Assembly (NCBI GenBank): GCA_964017045.1
Contig: OZ024808.1
Span: 5,287,284-5,351,283, forward strand
Direction of reading: 5' to 3'
Origin: Omphiscola glabra
Taxonomy: Eukaryota > Mollusca > Gastropoda > Lymnaeidae
Length of the DNA stretch: 64,000 nt
Position numbers and translations under genes: made by a program. The notes beneath the pieces are model-generated. The model did no database searches and was not told where the DNA came from. It saw only the letters and a list, made by a program, of their open reading frames with translations. Every line of letters starts with the position of its first letter. Positions within the stretch are counted from its first letter, which is position 1. Shown piece after piece: positions 34,001 to 45,149 of this stretch.

Positions 34001-37000
34001 TGGGAAATTCTGGTTTTAAATAATTCCATGTTTAAAATTTCCATAATTCATGTGTCTTTCTATAGGCCTGCATAAAATAAAATGAGTCTAATGTGATATT
34101 ATTTAATCAATTGTAAGATAAATCATTGAAATGAAATTTGTGTGTTAAAGTCATATGAAATGTGTGTTGATGTCATATAAAATGTGGGCGTTGAAGTCTT
34201 ATGAAATGTGTGTGTTGAAGTCATATGAAATGTGTGTTGATGTCATATAAAATGTGGGCGTTGAAGTCATATGAAATATGTGTGTTGAAGTCATATAAAA
34301 ATGTGTGTTAAAGTCATATAAAATGTATGTGTGTTGAAGTCATATAAAATGTGTGTGTTAAATTCATATAAAATGTCTGTGTTGAAGTCATATAAAAATG
34401 TGTGTGTTGGAGTCATATGCAAATTGTTAAGCATGTATACCAAGCCGCCAAAATTTATCTTGGGCTTTTGTTAGATAGGAGATTTATTGGAATTTTCCAC
34501 TGAACTGTTTTACAGAACCGTGATGTGCTTGTTGATGTGCAGTTGATAAATGATAAAGACCCTCTCCCAGCAGGGTTTGACATTATTGAATACACAACTG
34601 ATACTCGTGAGTATGGATATTTGACATTGCCAGATATCAACATTTTTTAAAACTATTCTGTGCTAAAGCATATAGGTCTAAATACCTTGTGGTCTTCAGA
34701 TTAGCTTAAGTAATGTTATTAAAATGTTAAAAGAAGTTTTTGCTTAAAAGATAAAGTTATTTCTTTTTAAAAAGTTTTTCTGAATTTCATTTCATTCAAA
34801 TCTGTTACCAGCAAAAAGTTAAATTTAAATATTTGTTATTTTACAATTTCAATTTACTATAGGGCAGTACATAAAATGAGATGTTTTGAAATAAATTTAA
34901 AAATAAACAATGTTAATGAATTAAATATGAATTTAAACTGATGTTATGAAGTATATTACCATTTAAACAGAATTGAAGAATTACATTTACAATGGCTGAT
35001 ATGACTTCTTTTTAGAAGAAAAAGCTTCTCAGAAGAAATATATTTGTGTGAGGTGGATGATCCCCAGCATGACACAAGACGCCATTACAGATCTTATCTT
35101 TCTTAGCAGGGGACAGAGGAAACCACCCCAGGGATACACATTAGTACCAGGGTAAGTTGTGACAGATGACATGTACATTGGTATCAGGATTAGGGGTGAC
35201 AGATTACAGGTACATTGGTATCAGAGTTAGGGATGACAGATTACATGTACATTGGTATCAGACATAGATGGACTGGCTGGAAGCAAAGAAGAGCTAGCCA
35301 ACCTGGTAAAGCGTCTCGACAAGACTTCATCGTCCTTTGGCATGCAAATCAGTGCAGAAAAGACAAAAATGATGACAAATAGAACCACTGGCATCACCAC
35401 TGAAATTAAGGTCCGTGAGGAAAGATTAGAGACAGTTGACAGCTTCAAGTAATGAAGTTTATTTGAGAAATCACGCTTCATCCCCAAAGGCTCGAAGCGC
35501 GTTACAAGGTTCGATGTTCGAGAGGCATCACTGCTGCCAGTTAGGCGCATGTGAACTCCATCTCCCCATCTCCTGGGTTTGAAATCAGAGTTGCCTTCTC
35601 TTAGATGAGTTGCCGTCCAAGGTTAACGAGTCCCATCCACCCAGGAGTTGCCGGAATGTTTCATTGTATCAATGTTATCCGCCTATCGGGACTCCATCGC
35701 CGGGTTTGAATTCAGAGTTTCCTTCTCTTAGATGAGTTGCCGTCCAAGGTTAACGAGTCCCATCCACTCGGGGTACTGGTGGTGTGTTTGCTTGACTGGG
35801 CTTTGGCGGGGATTGAACTCCAGACCATCAACTTGAGATTTGCTCAGTTTAGACCACTCGGCCACCAAGCACCCTAACCCTAACCCTAAGTACCTCGGAG
35901 CAATAGTTTCGGAAGAAGGCTCCAAGCCCGAATTGATGGCCAGGATTGCGCAGACCACAACAGCACTAAAGAGGCTCAAGAAAATATGGAACGACAAAAA
36001 TATAGCCTCCAGCACCAAAGTCAGCCTGATGCGCTCATTAATCCTCTCCATTTTCTTGTATGCATGTGAGTCCTGGACATTAACAGCAGAACTTGAAAGG
36101 AAAATAAAGGCGATGGAGATGAGATGTTTCAGAGGCATTCTTGGCATCTGCTATAGAGACCATATCACCAATGAACAAGTGAAAGAAAGGATTCGTCAAG
36201 CAATTGGGCAGTATGATGACATCCTGGCGTCTGTAAAAAAGTGCAAACTTGAATGGTATAGCCACATGACCAGAAAACAAGGGCTCGCCAAAGAAATCTT
36301 GCAGGGCAAAACTAGAGGAGGAAGAAGAAGAGGAAGACAGAGAAAAAGATGGGAAGATAACATCAAAGAATGGATAGGATTACGACTAGGCAATGCTATG
36401 CATAGGGCAGGAGACCGAGAGGAATGAAGAAGAATAGTTTTTATGTCATCTGAGGTGCCCCAACGGTCAAAAGACTACGGGACATGATGATGATGATGAA
36501 AAGAGTTGGAATAAACAAGTTTTCTCTGTGTGTTTTGAGATAATTTTTCACTGCACTTGAATCATCTATGAGATATGGTCTTGATATTTTGTTAACACAT
36601 TGTTTGGTGATACTAATATGTCAACTGTTTTTAAAATAGATTCCATCATTCCTCATTCATTATCTCCATCTTTTTAATACACATCCTCATTTTATTGGCT
36701 GATTCTGTGGGAGCTGTCTGCTAAACTTTACAACTCCAGTTCACAGACTACAGCTTCATTCACAGTGCTGACTGCATTAACTTTTTAAAAAAAATTGTCA
36801 TACTTTCTGTTGGTGATGGCTGCTAATGTGATGGGTTGGTAGCTGATGGGTGTTGATGTGATGGGTTGGTAGCTGATGGCTGTTGATATGATGGGTTGAT
36901 AGCTGATGGGTGTTGATGTGATGGGTTGGTAGCTGATCGGTGTTGATGTGATGGGTTGGTAGCTGATGGCTGTTGATGTGATGGATTGGGTCATGCCATG

Positions 37001-40000
37001 CCAACCTTCCTCTCTTTTCCTAACTTGGGACAGGCATTAGTTGGTTGGAAGGACACCACAGGTGAAGTTTTTAAATAAATAAAGTATTTTGAAATCTTCA
37101 GTGACATTAACAATATGGGCCTCTGCTACAAAATGGGTCGTCTGCCACAAATACAGACTGCTGTTCAAGATCCTCCAAGCTACTCCAAACCAACACAGCT
37201 TTACAATGTGTAGGTACTTGTATATCTAAACGAATAAATCTTTATAATGTGTAAGTATGTGTATATCTAAACCAATAATTCTTTATGATATAGATGTACC
37301 GGTACAATTACTGTGACCCGCACATTTTTAAAATATGTAGATACTTTTATATGTAAACCAACACAGCTTTTAAAAATGTAAGTACATGCGTCTGTGACCA
37401 ACATAGCTTTACATTATGAAGCTACATGTAGCTGTAAAAGAGTACATCCATACAAATCTAGATCCTTCTTTAACTCTGGTTGCACTATTTGTTTCAACAG
37501 AAGCTGTGCAGACTAATCAACTATCAATTTATCCAAAATATATATCATATTAATGAAAAGCTGGCAATGAAAATTTTTTAAATAGTTGTTCTTGTATTCT
37601 ACAATGTCCAGCCCTGCTGTGGTAGCCTCCAGTTTGCCTTACTCTTCCAACCCACCCTTGCCAGTTAGAACGTTGATGACAGGATATGGAACTGCCACCA
37701 GGACGGGGCCACCTGAACAATCTTCCAACAATCTTGCTACCAGCCATGTTAATCGTAAGTTTGTTCATATTTTTTAGTTCACTAATTTTTGTAATCGCTG
37801 AATACATTGAATGGTGACTTTCTCATTGAGTTGTGACTTTCTCATGGAGTTGTGACTTTTTCATTGAGTTGTGACTTTCTCATTGAGTTGTGACTTTATT
37901 CATTGAGTTGTGACTTTCTCGTTGAGTCTGACTTTCTCATTGAGTTGTGACTTTCTCATTGAGTTGTGACTTAATTCATTGATTTGTGACTTTATTCATT
38001 GATTTGTGACTTTATTCATTGAGTTGTGACTTTCTCATTGAGTTGTGACTTAATTCATTGAGTTGTGACTTAATTCATTGAGTTGTGACTTAATTCATAG
38101 AGTTGTGACTTTATTCATTGAGTGGTGAATTTCTCATTGAGTGGTGACTTTCTCATTGAGTGGTGACTTCCTCATTGAGTGGTGACTTCCTCATTAAGAT
38201 GTGACTTCTAAGAAATGTTTTGATTGGTTCGTTGGCCAGTGTTATGAAATAGAAAACACTGAGTGAACTAAAAAATACAGAGTAAACTAGAAAACACTGA
38301 GTAAACTAGAAAACACTAGGTTTTTATCGAGGCTGAAACTTCATTGTTTGTGGCCACATCGGATGTTTTTAGTTCGGAAACTATTTCAGAATAATTTTTT
38401 TTTTTTTAAGTTTAGTGATTGATGTCATGTTCAAATATTGTACTGTTAAGAATGATTACTTTGCAATCTCAAATTCATTTAACTTCACTGGTGACAAAAA
38501 AAGTTTCTAATGTCATGAAGTAGCTTGTATTACTGATGTAATGAAGTAGCTTGTATTGCTGATGTCATGGAGTAGCTTGTATTGCTGATGTCATGAAGTA
38601 GCTTGTATTGCTGATGTCATGAAGTAGCTTGTATTGCTGATGTCATGAAGTAGCTTGTATATTGTAAGAATTCTTGAAGGCTAAAAGTGGTAAACACTGC
38701 CATTGGAAAATCATTTTTTTATTCAATTTTTCAAATTCATAAATATTTCATGTTACATTATTTTATCTCATTTCAGCAATTTCAGGTATTGAGTGGAAGA
38801 TGAATCAAAAATACAAAATGATTTTAGATCTTCAGAAGGTAAGTTGTAAATCTTGGTAAATCTGATAACCAATTGTTAGTATGAAAGTGGGTACCATGTA
38901 TTGTTTCAACTGTGACATTTGCTGACTAAACTTTAACCATCTCAAACCCAACCTTTCTTTTTTTATTTTCAACTGATATTATCTATTGAACCAATAAAAA
39001 TACACAAACAAGTTGCTGAAGCCATGCAAACCCAGTGTGACCAAGACAATGACAACTGTAAAGCACTGTAAAGCTTGCTTTACAAATCTATGTGATTCCT
39101 ATTGTTGTTTTCCATGAATAATTCACAAAGCAAATGTGCTTTACTTACATGAGACACTTTTCAATTCCCTTGACAGGTCAATATTCCAGTTGTACCAGAG
39201 AAATCATTAGTTGACTTAGAGAGACAGGTTAGTGATTCCTTAGCAAAATATTGAAATGTGGCATTTCTTTTTGTGTGAACAGTCCATATGTTTACATACA
39301 GTTGATATATTTACATACAGTTGATATGTTTACATACAGTTGATATGTTTACATACAGTCCATACGTTTACATACAGTTGATATGTTTACATACAGTCCA
39401 TAAGTTTACATACAGTCCATATGTTTACATACAGTCCATATGTTTACTTACAGTCCATGTGTTTACATACAGTCCATATGTTTACATACAGTCCATATGT
39501 TTACATACAGTCCATATGTTTACATACAGTCCATATATTTACATACAGTCCATATGTTTACATACAGTCCATATGTTTACATATGCTTTGACTACAAATG
39601 AAGATTGGAGAGATTTTAAAAATACTTAAACTAACAATGTCACAATGTAATGGGATGTTACAATGTAGCATGAAGCTGTAGTCATGGTAACATTGAGGAG
39701 AGTCTGTATGATTGAGGACAAAGTATATGATTGAGGACAAAGTATATGATTGAGGAGAAAGTCTATGATTGAGGATAAAGTCTATGATTGAGGACAAATT
39801 CTATGATTGAGGACAAAGTATATGATTGAGGAGAAAGTATATGATTGAGGAGAAAGTATATGATTGAGGAGAAAGTCTATGATTGAGGACAAAGTATATG
39901 ATTGAGGACAAAGTATATGATTGAGGAGAAAGTCTATGATTGAGGAGAAAGTCTATGATTGAGGACAAAGTATATGATTGAGGAGAAGCTTGATGATTGA

Positions 40001-41002
40001 GGAGAAAGTCTATGATTGAGGAGAGGCTCTATGATTGAGGAGATGCACGATGATTGAGGAGAGGCTCTATGATTGAGGAGAGGCTCAATGATTGAGCAGA
40101 TGCTCTATGATTGAGAAGCTTGATGATTGAGGAGATGCTCGATGATTGAGGAGATTATCTATGATTGAGGAGAGGTTCTATGATTGAGGAGAAGCTTGAT
40201 GATTGAGGAGAGGCTCTATGATTGAGAAGAGGCTCTGTGATTGAGGATAGGCCCTATGATTGAAAAGAAGCTCTTTGATTGAGGATAGGCCCTGTGATTG
40301 AGAAGAGGCCCTATGATTATCTCTCTTATCTATTGACTAGTTATCCCCATGCTGAGCTATTGATTAGTTCAACTATTTTTTTAAAGTGTTATTTAGTTCT
40401 TATTACATTGTTCTTGTCACAAAGTTCTTGTCACATAGTTCTTGTCACATATATCTTGTCACATAGTTCTTGTCAACATAGTTCTTGTCACATAGTTCTT
40501 GTCACATAGCTCTTGTCACATAGTTCTTGTCCACATAGATCTTGTCACATAGTTCTTGTCACATAATCTTGTCACATAGTTCTTTTCACATAGTTCTTGT
40601 CACATAGTTCTTGTCACAAAGTTCTTGTCACATAGTTCTTGTCACATAGATCTTGTCACATAGTTCTTGTCAACATAGTTCTTGTCACATTGTTCTTGTC
40701 ACATAATCTTGTCACATAGTTCTTGTCACATAGTTCTTGTGCACATATGTAAAAATACTACCGCCTGCATTTACTATTTATAACAACACATTAGACAATG
40801 ACCAGCTACCACATTAAACCACCTACAACATTTTTTATGATATATTTTTGTGTGCGCTTTTCATGATTTGCACATATTTTTTATATGTATGTATTTATTT
40901 TACTTTCAAGTCAGACTTTTCATGATTGATATATACATGTTTTTATTTCAGTACACATACGACTTCTCTGTGGAAAGATCAGTGGCAAAAATAAGCTCAT
41001 GA
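31071..41002 (+). CDS. MVB12: Multivesicular body subunit 12 (ESCRT-I), nine exons
   Basis: ESCRT-I accessory subunit that helps sort ubiquitinated cargo into multivesicular endosomes. I assembled it from exons 31071-31151, 33744-33851, 34516-34606, 35016-35151, 37102-37209, 37612-37754, 38777-38838, 39177-39227 and 40952-41002. All have GT donors and AG acceptors, the phases agree, and the total is 831 nt (276 residues plus TGA), close to human MVB12A. The N-terminal MABP domain is clear: LPITGVCIVREPSRCP (exon 1), DADLWRDGLFTRKNMRYLC (exon 2), VLVDVQLINDKDPLPAGF (exon 3), GQRKPPQGYTLVPG (exon 4), MGLCYKMGRLP (exon 5). A Ser/Pro/Thr-rich linker (exon 6) leads to the C-terminal UMA domain, SGIEWKMNQKY, KSLVDLERQYTYDF and end (exons 7-9), which binds the ESCRT-I core. 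Least certain: the exon 2 acceptor (33743, chosen for phase and family spacing) and the exon 5 donor (GTAGGT at 37210). Paralogue A or B cannot be assigned. Confidence 0.92.
31160..32606. mobile_element. Inverted-repeat element in MVB12 intron 1
   Basis: The left arm (ATTTAAATGGGAAG, CACAGCTCTGCGAATAATG, GAGCGTTATCGGCAGACC) mirrors the right arm (TTCGAATAACGGCGAACGTT, CGCAGAGCTGTG, CGTATTTAAAT). An inner inverted pair, GCCTGCGTACACCG at 31410 and TGTACGCAGGC at 32340 and 32385, is nested within. No transposase. It begins only a few bases after the exon 1 splice donor. It contains the tRNA-like module (32085-32345). Confidence 0.7.
32085..32345 (-). repeat. tRNA-like dispersed module (SINE candidate B), copy 2
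   Basis: The complement reads GACCTGGTTTTAAGATAAGG, CCTGTGGTAGAGTATGCGCT, then GGGATCGAATTTTAC and a T-rich tail. It matches 14548-14770 closely, in opposite orientation. TGGTAGAGTATG fits a tRNA A-box and GGATCGAATTT loosely fits a B-box. Confidence 0.62.
32607..33743 (+). other. Remainder of MVB12 intron 1
   Basis: Contains a C-rich CCCACCCCCACCCC stretch at 32770 and AT-rich sequence with homopolymers. No coding exon other than exon 2 was found. Confidence 0.45.
34140..34425. repeat. Irregular GTGTGTTGAAGTCATAT repeat (MVB12 intron 2)
   Basis: About twelve degenerate units of 21-26 bp built on GTGTGTTGAAGTCATATGAA. Confidence 0.85.
35152..35262. repeat. 37-bp repeat, 3 copies (MVB12 intron 4)
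   Basis: Units with GACAGATTACAGGTACATTG, then GTATCAG. The first begins inside the donor region of exon 4. Confidence 0.75.
35454..35885 (-). mobile_element. tRNA-derived SINE (family A), inserted in the LINE
   Basis: On the minus strand the head carries a good A-box, TGGCCGAGTGG (35864-35854), and a B-box-like GGAGTTCAATC (35821-35811) at the spacing of a tRNA, most like serine or leucine. The body contains TTAACCTTGGACGGCAACTC twice, 123 bp apart. The LINE codons for SFK and YLG are separated by this block, with AAGT on both sides, consistent with a short target duplication. A (CCCTAA)3 tract sits at its head junction. A decayed relative is at 15875-16025. Confidence 0.78.
35872..35890. 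repeat. Telomere-like (CCCTAA)3 tract
   Basis: ACCCTAACCCTAACCCTAAG, three units of the animal telomere repeat, exactly at the SINE/LINE junction. Confidence 0.8.
36815..36990. repeat. 30-bp minisatellite, about 5.8 copies (MVB12 intron 4)
   Basis: Unit TGATGGGTTGGTAGCTGATG plus GGTGTTGATG. It keeps minus-strand frames open but is intronic. Confidence 0.93.
37812..38205. repeat. 19-20 bp minisatellite, about 20 copies (MVB12 intron 6)
   Basis: Unit TTGAGTTGTGACTTTCTCA, with T/A-length variants. Confidence 0.93.
38512..38660. repeat. 26-bp minisatellite, about 6 copies (MVB12 intron 6)
   Basis: Unit GATGTCATGAAGTAGCTTGT plus ATTGCT. Confidence 0.93.
39283..39592. repeat. 19-bp minisatellite, about 16 copies (MVB12 intron 8)
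   Basis: Unit GTTTACATACAGTCCATAT; the first units have GTTGATAT in place of GTCCATAT. Confidence 0.95.
39695..40318. repeat. 19-bp minisatellite, about 32 copies (MVB12 intron 8)
   Basis: Unit ATGATTGAGGAGAAAGTCT and variants; GGCTC- and GCTTG-bearing units cluster in the second half. Confidence 0.95.
40408..40748. repeat. 14-bp minisatellite, about 23 copies (MVB12 intron 8)
   Basis: Unit TTCTTGTCACATAG, with occasional extra A or C. It ends about 200 bases before the last MVB12 exon. Confidence 0.95.
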
Positions 41003-41389
41003 TTTTCTGAGTGCAACAGCCATTAAAAGTTAAAGTAAACTTAGATTATGTAAACATTTAGTGGATATATTTAATGGATATATCCATGACTAAAAGATTT
41101 CCCATGTCACTCTCATAAAGTACTGAGTCTGCTAACATACATGCTTGTAGTGTTGAAGCTTTTGTTATTGCAAGAATATATGTTAACTTTAAGCCCACAC
41201 ATTGTCAGACACCTTAAGCCTAACTTTAAGCCCACACATTGTTTTCCATGGAATTTTAACTTTTACACTCACATTAATTTAAATATAAAACTCAATTTGT
41301 TATTTGAAAATATCTAGACCCTTTCAAACAGAGTGAAATAATGATTTGATAATGAAATGTTTGGCTTCAACTGTCTCAATAAGGCAGGC

Positions 41390-41395
41390 AATAAA
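41390..41395 (+). terminator. Candidate MVB12 polyadenylation signal
   Basis: AATAAA 388 bases after the MVB12 stop, with a TTTTTGTTAGTC stretch downstream. Another AATAAA lies near 41893. Confidence 0.45.
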
Positions 41396-42394
41396 GTCAC
41401 AGAAAAACTTTTTGTTAGTCATAAATTTATGTGTAAGTCCATATAAATATTTATTATAGACTAATTATAAGTAAATTGATGTAAGAGGCGGCTCGTTAGA
41501 AACGTGGTGTGATTGTCGCTGGGGATTATATATGTGTGTGTTCTTTGTGTTATGTAAACATATTACAGTCACACATTGAATTCTGTTTACATTGGCATGA
41601 AGCCAATAATAACAAATATTACAGATTGAATAACAATAAATGGTAGTAAGATATTATGCTCTTCCCAAAAGATTGTGATTTGATTCTCACCTCTCACCTT
41701 CCGGACACATCTCAAATAGTACAGTAATCAAAGGAAAACGAAGGAAATTGTAGTACAAGTTTAGTGATAACACTTTCCAAGCCAAGTATCAATGGCCTCA
41801 ATGTTGTCAATGTGGCATTGGACAGAAAGATATAAAAACTCATGTGTTCCCCAATCTTGTGAGAATTTAAAGTGTGCTCCTCCAACAGTTCTCAATAAAA
41901 AGAATTCAAAATAATTTTTTTACCAAGTTTTACTTTCAGAATTATCTTTTAACTTATTTATGTGATACTCATCAATGCATAGAGATTTATGTAAATGTGT
42001 CTTATTTTCATATTTTGTTATTTTATTCCTATCACTTTTCTTCCTGTGAATTTGGTTCTATTGATATTTAGTAATTTATATGGACTTACAAATAAAATTA
42101 CAGTTAAATAAAAGGTTTACTGTGACTTGTTTTTTTACACTCACAAGCACATATGTGTTGATGAATGAAATGCTTATGATCAAAATCTCTATACATTTTC
42201 TTTGCACAAAATCAATCTTCCTTTGATGCAAGCAACATGTAAAATATGCCTCACCAGACCCCAGATTTTAAACTGCAAACTTTATTACCCACCACCATTT
42301 GTAAGATTTACACTTGAACATACTTCTCTCCTGTTCTACCTTGTGTGTTATCATGAATTAACAGCTTAGTTTAATTTATTATCTCACATTGATG
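41396..42394. other. Interval downstream of MVB12, no gene seen
   Basis: AT-rich unique sequence. A 65-codon frame at 41874-42071 is low-complexity and unsupported. Confidence 0.4.
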
Positions 42395-43322
42395 TGTGAG
42401 TTACACAGGCATACACTGTCCTATTGATAGGTGTGTTACACAGACAGGCACTGTCCTATTGATAGGTGTGTTACACAGACATACACTGTCCTATTGATAG
42501 GTGTGTTACACAGACAGGCACTGTCCCATTGATAGGTGTGTTACACAAACAGATACTGTCCCATTGACAGGTGTGTTACACAGACCCTTTCCCATTGACA
42601 GGTGTGTTACACAGACATACACTGTCCCATTGATAGGTGTGTTACACAAACAGACACTGTCCCATTGACAGGTGTTTTACACAGACATACACTGTCCCAT
42701 TGACAGGTGTTTTACACAGACATACACTGTCCTATTGATAGGTGTGTTACACAGACAGGCACTGTCCCATTGATAGGTGTGTTACACAAACAGACACTGT
42801 CCCATTGATAGGTGTGTTACACAAACAGACACTGTCCCATTGATAGGTGTGTTACACAGACCCTGTCCCATTGACAGGTGTGTTACACAGACATACACTG
42901 TCCAATTGAGAGGTGTGTTACACAGACATACACTGTCCCATTGATAGGTGTGTTACACAAACAGACACTGTCCCATTGACAGGTGTTTTACACAGACATA
43001 CACTGTCCCATTGATAGGTGTGTTACACAAACAGACACTGTCCCATTGACAGGTGTGTTACACAAACAGACCCTGTCCCATTGACAGGTGTGTTACACAA
43101 ACAGACCCTGTCCCATTGATAGGTGTGTTACACAAACAGACACTGTCCCATTGACAGGTGTGTTACACAAACAGACCCTGTCCCATTGATAGGTGTGTTA
43201 CACAGACAGACCCTGTCCCATTGATAGGTGTGTTACACAGACAGACCCTGTCCCATTGATAGGTGTGTTACACAGACATACACTGTCCCATTGATAGGTG
43301 TGTTACACTGACAGGCACTGGT
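42395..43322. repeat. 35-bp minisatellite, about 26 copies
   Basis: Unit GATAGGTGTGTTACACAGAC, then ATACACTGTCCCATT. Variants (GACAGG, AAACAG, CCCTGT) are shared in blocks, indicating duplication of multi-unit segments. Two units are shortened to ACAGACCCT. Confidence 0.95.
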
Positions 43323-43700
43323 GGAGTTAACCTCATGAACATGTTGACATCTCAAGGTGGAGCATGGACTATAGTCTATAGACTATAAAGTTTATTTTAA
43401 TTATGTGGTCAGCAAACCTCAGAGCCTGTGGCCAAGGTCTACCAGACGACTGGTGGGTGTGCCTAATGTATCTGCTCAGCCATTGCTTTTAAATTCAATG
43501 TGAAAACATTTGTGTATCCCACTCTCAAGGATAGGGTTGTCCACCCTATGTTGATCATGTCATACCACAAGGTTGTCAGTTTCTGTCTCAGCAAGAAAGA
43601 ATAGAACAGATTAATCCTGTAAACTGCTCAAATAAACATTTGTTGCCAAATATTAGTCAACTATAGTTTCAGAGTACACACTTCTTTATTAGTTGTGTCT
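43323..43700. other. Unique spacer between two minisatellites
   Basis: No frame or site of note. A short palindrome-like TATAGTCTATAGACTATA lies at about 43370. Confidence 0.4.
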
Positions 43701-43718
43701 CTCAAAATGAAGAGTAAT

Positions 43719-44345
43719 AGAGAAGTATCGATGGGTCTACATAGAGTAGTAATGTTAGGTCAGCAGAGAGAAGTAACGTTAGTTCTACATAGAGAAGTAA
43801 TGTTAGGTCAGCAGAGAGAAGTAACGTTGGGTCTACATAGAGAAGTAATGTTAGGTCTATATAGAGAAGTAATGTTTGGTCTATATAGAGAAGTAATGTT
43901 AGGTCTATATAGAGAAGTAATGTTAGGTCTATATAGAGAAGTAATGTTAGGTCTATATAGAGAAGTAATGTTAGGTCTATATAGAGAAGTAATGTTAGGT
44001 CTATATAGAGAAGTAATGTTAGGTCTATATAGAGAAGTAATGTTTGGTCAGCAGAGAGAAGTAATGTTAGGTCAGGAGAGAGAAGTAACGTTGGGTCTAC
44101 ATAGAGAAGTAATGTTAGGTCTATATAGAGAAGTAATGTTAGGTAGAAGAGAGAAGTAAAGTTGGGTCTACATAGAGAAGTAACGTTAGGTAGCAGAGAG
44201 AAGTAATGTTAGGTAGCAGAGAGAAGTAATGTTAGGTAGCATAGAGAAGTAATGTTAGGTAGCATAGAGAAGTAAAGTTGGGTCTACATAGAGAAGTAAT
44301 GTTAGGTAGAAGAGAGAAGTAATGTTAGGCCCACAGAGAGAAGTG
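43719..44345. repeat. 24-bp minisatellite, about 26 copies
   Basis: Unit AGAAGTAATGTTAGGTCTAT plus ATAG, with AGCAGAG and CTACATAG variants. Because 24 is a multiple of 3, one + frame is open for 154 codons. Nothing suggests that it is expressed. Confidence 0.95.
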
Positions 44346-44474
44346 ACGGACGCACCACTTATATTTTTCTTTATAAAATTATTAAAATAGAACATAACAA
44401 CAGAAATCTTAGTTGTGTTAAGATCGCCATCAATTACTTCCCTTATTTTGTTGAAACCATTCCTTGTGTTAAGA

Positions 44475-44665
44475 CAGCGGTTCTTAACCTTATTAATGCC
44501 GCAACCCTTAGTTCCTCATGTTGTGGCGACCCCCCAGCCATTAAATTATGTTTGTTTCTACTTTATAACCGTAGAGTATATGCGCTTTCAGGTGGTCTTA
44601 GGCGACCCCTGGGAAAGGGTCGTGCGACCCCCAAAGGAGTCGCGACCCAAAGGTGAGAACCATTG
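44475..44665. mobile_element. SPIN-type hAT MITE, copy 4
   Basis: CAGCGGTTCTTAACCTTATT to AGGTGAGAACCATTG, flanked by TGTTAAGA and TTTTAAGA (7 of 8). It contains CTTAGGCGACCCCTG and GACCCCCAAAGGAGTCGCGA. Confidence 0.92.
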
Positions 44666-44784
44666 TTTTAAGATAACCATCAATTACTTCCAGTGTTTCT
44701 TTCAGATATTTTTTCCGGGGGGGGGGGGGGGGGGGAATTTTCAGTTTGTCTGAAAGGGGGGGGGGGTTCAGTGTGCAGTGGCCA

Positions 44785-45107
44785 GAGGCGTAGCTAAGTG
44801 GTGGCAGATGGGTTATTCGACCCGGGGCGCCAGACAAGCGGGGCACCAAAATGGGATTTGATGGTTGAAAATAAGTTTCAGAGTTGAGGTGGGGGGGGGG
44901 GGGCGTAAAAATGAATCATTTCCCCTGACGCCAAACACTCTAGCTACGCCCCTTCCAGTGGCGTAGAATGAGGTTGTTCACCTAGCTCTCACTTTTTCTT
45001 TGTATGGAGGTGCTGCATTTTTGGACAACTGCACAGTTTGTATCGTAAAGGGAGAGCGGCTAAAATATTTGGCCCCATGGTGGCACTAACAGTAGCTACG
45101 CCTCTAG
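44785..45107. mobile_element. Two adjacent CAGTGGCGTAG-type MITE pieces
   Basis: AGAGGCGTAGCTAAG near 44786 pairs with CTCTAGCTACGCC near 44938. A second piece starts CAGTGGCGTAG at 44956 and ends GTAGCTACGCCTCTAG at 45107. The second shares GGTGGCACTAAC ahead of its end with 61820-61845. G runs lie within. Confidence 0.6.
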
Positions 45108-45149
45108 GCAGTGTATCTCTCGTCTCCAAAATTGTCATTTTTATCGGGA

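Larger units (their letters stand above)
35258..36502 (+). mobile_element. LINE 3' fragment in MVB12 intron 4, split by a SINE
   Basis: It begins abruptly inside the RT catalytic region (DIDGLAG) and reads KRLDKTSSSFGMQISAEKT and ETVDSFK up to 35453. After the SINE it resumes exactly in phase: YLGAIVSEEGSKPELMARI, LFLYACESWTL-like sequence and RQRKRWEDNIKEW. A TGG-to-TGA stop lies at 36424-36426. The end is the ATGATGATGATGAA tail. It is the same family as the fragment at 5591-5908 and lies sense to the host gene within an intron, so it is expected to be spliced out. Confidence 0.88.

Noticed and set aside
35811..35864. A genuine tRNA gene on the minus strand
   Set aside because: A- and B-box-like sequences are present, but no full cloverleaf with a paired acceptor stem is apparent, and the sequence continues into a SINE body shared with 15875-16025.
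35728..36280. Minus-strand frames of 139 and 66 codons across the SINE/LINE
   Set aside because: They are antisense shadows of the LINE reverse transcriptase and SINE.
43695..44159. 154-codon + frame with 8-residue repeats
   Set aside because: A by-product of the 24-bp minisatellite; it breaks as soon as the unit length changes.
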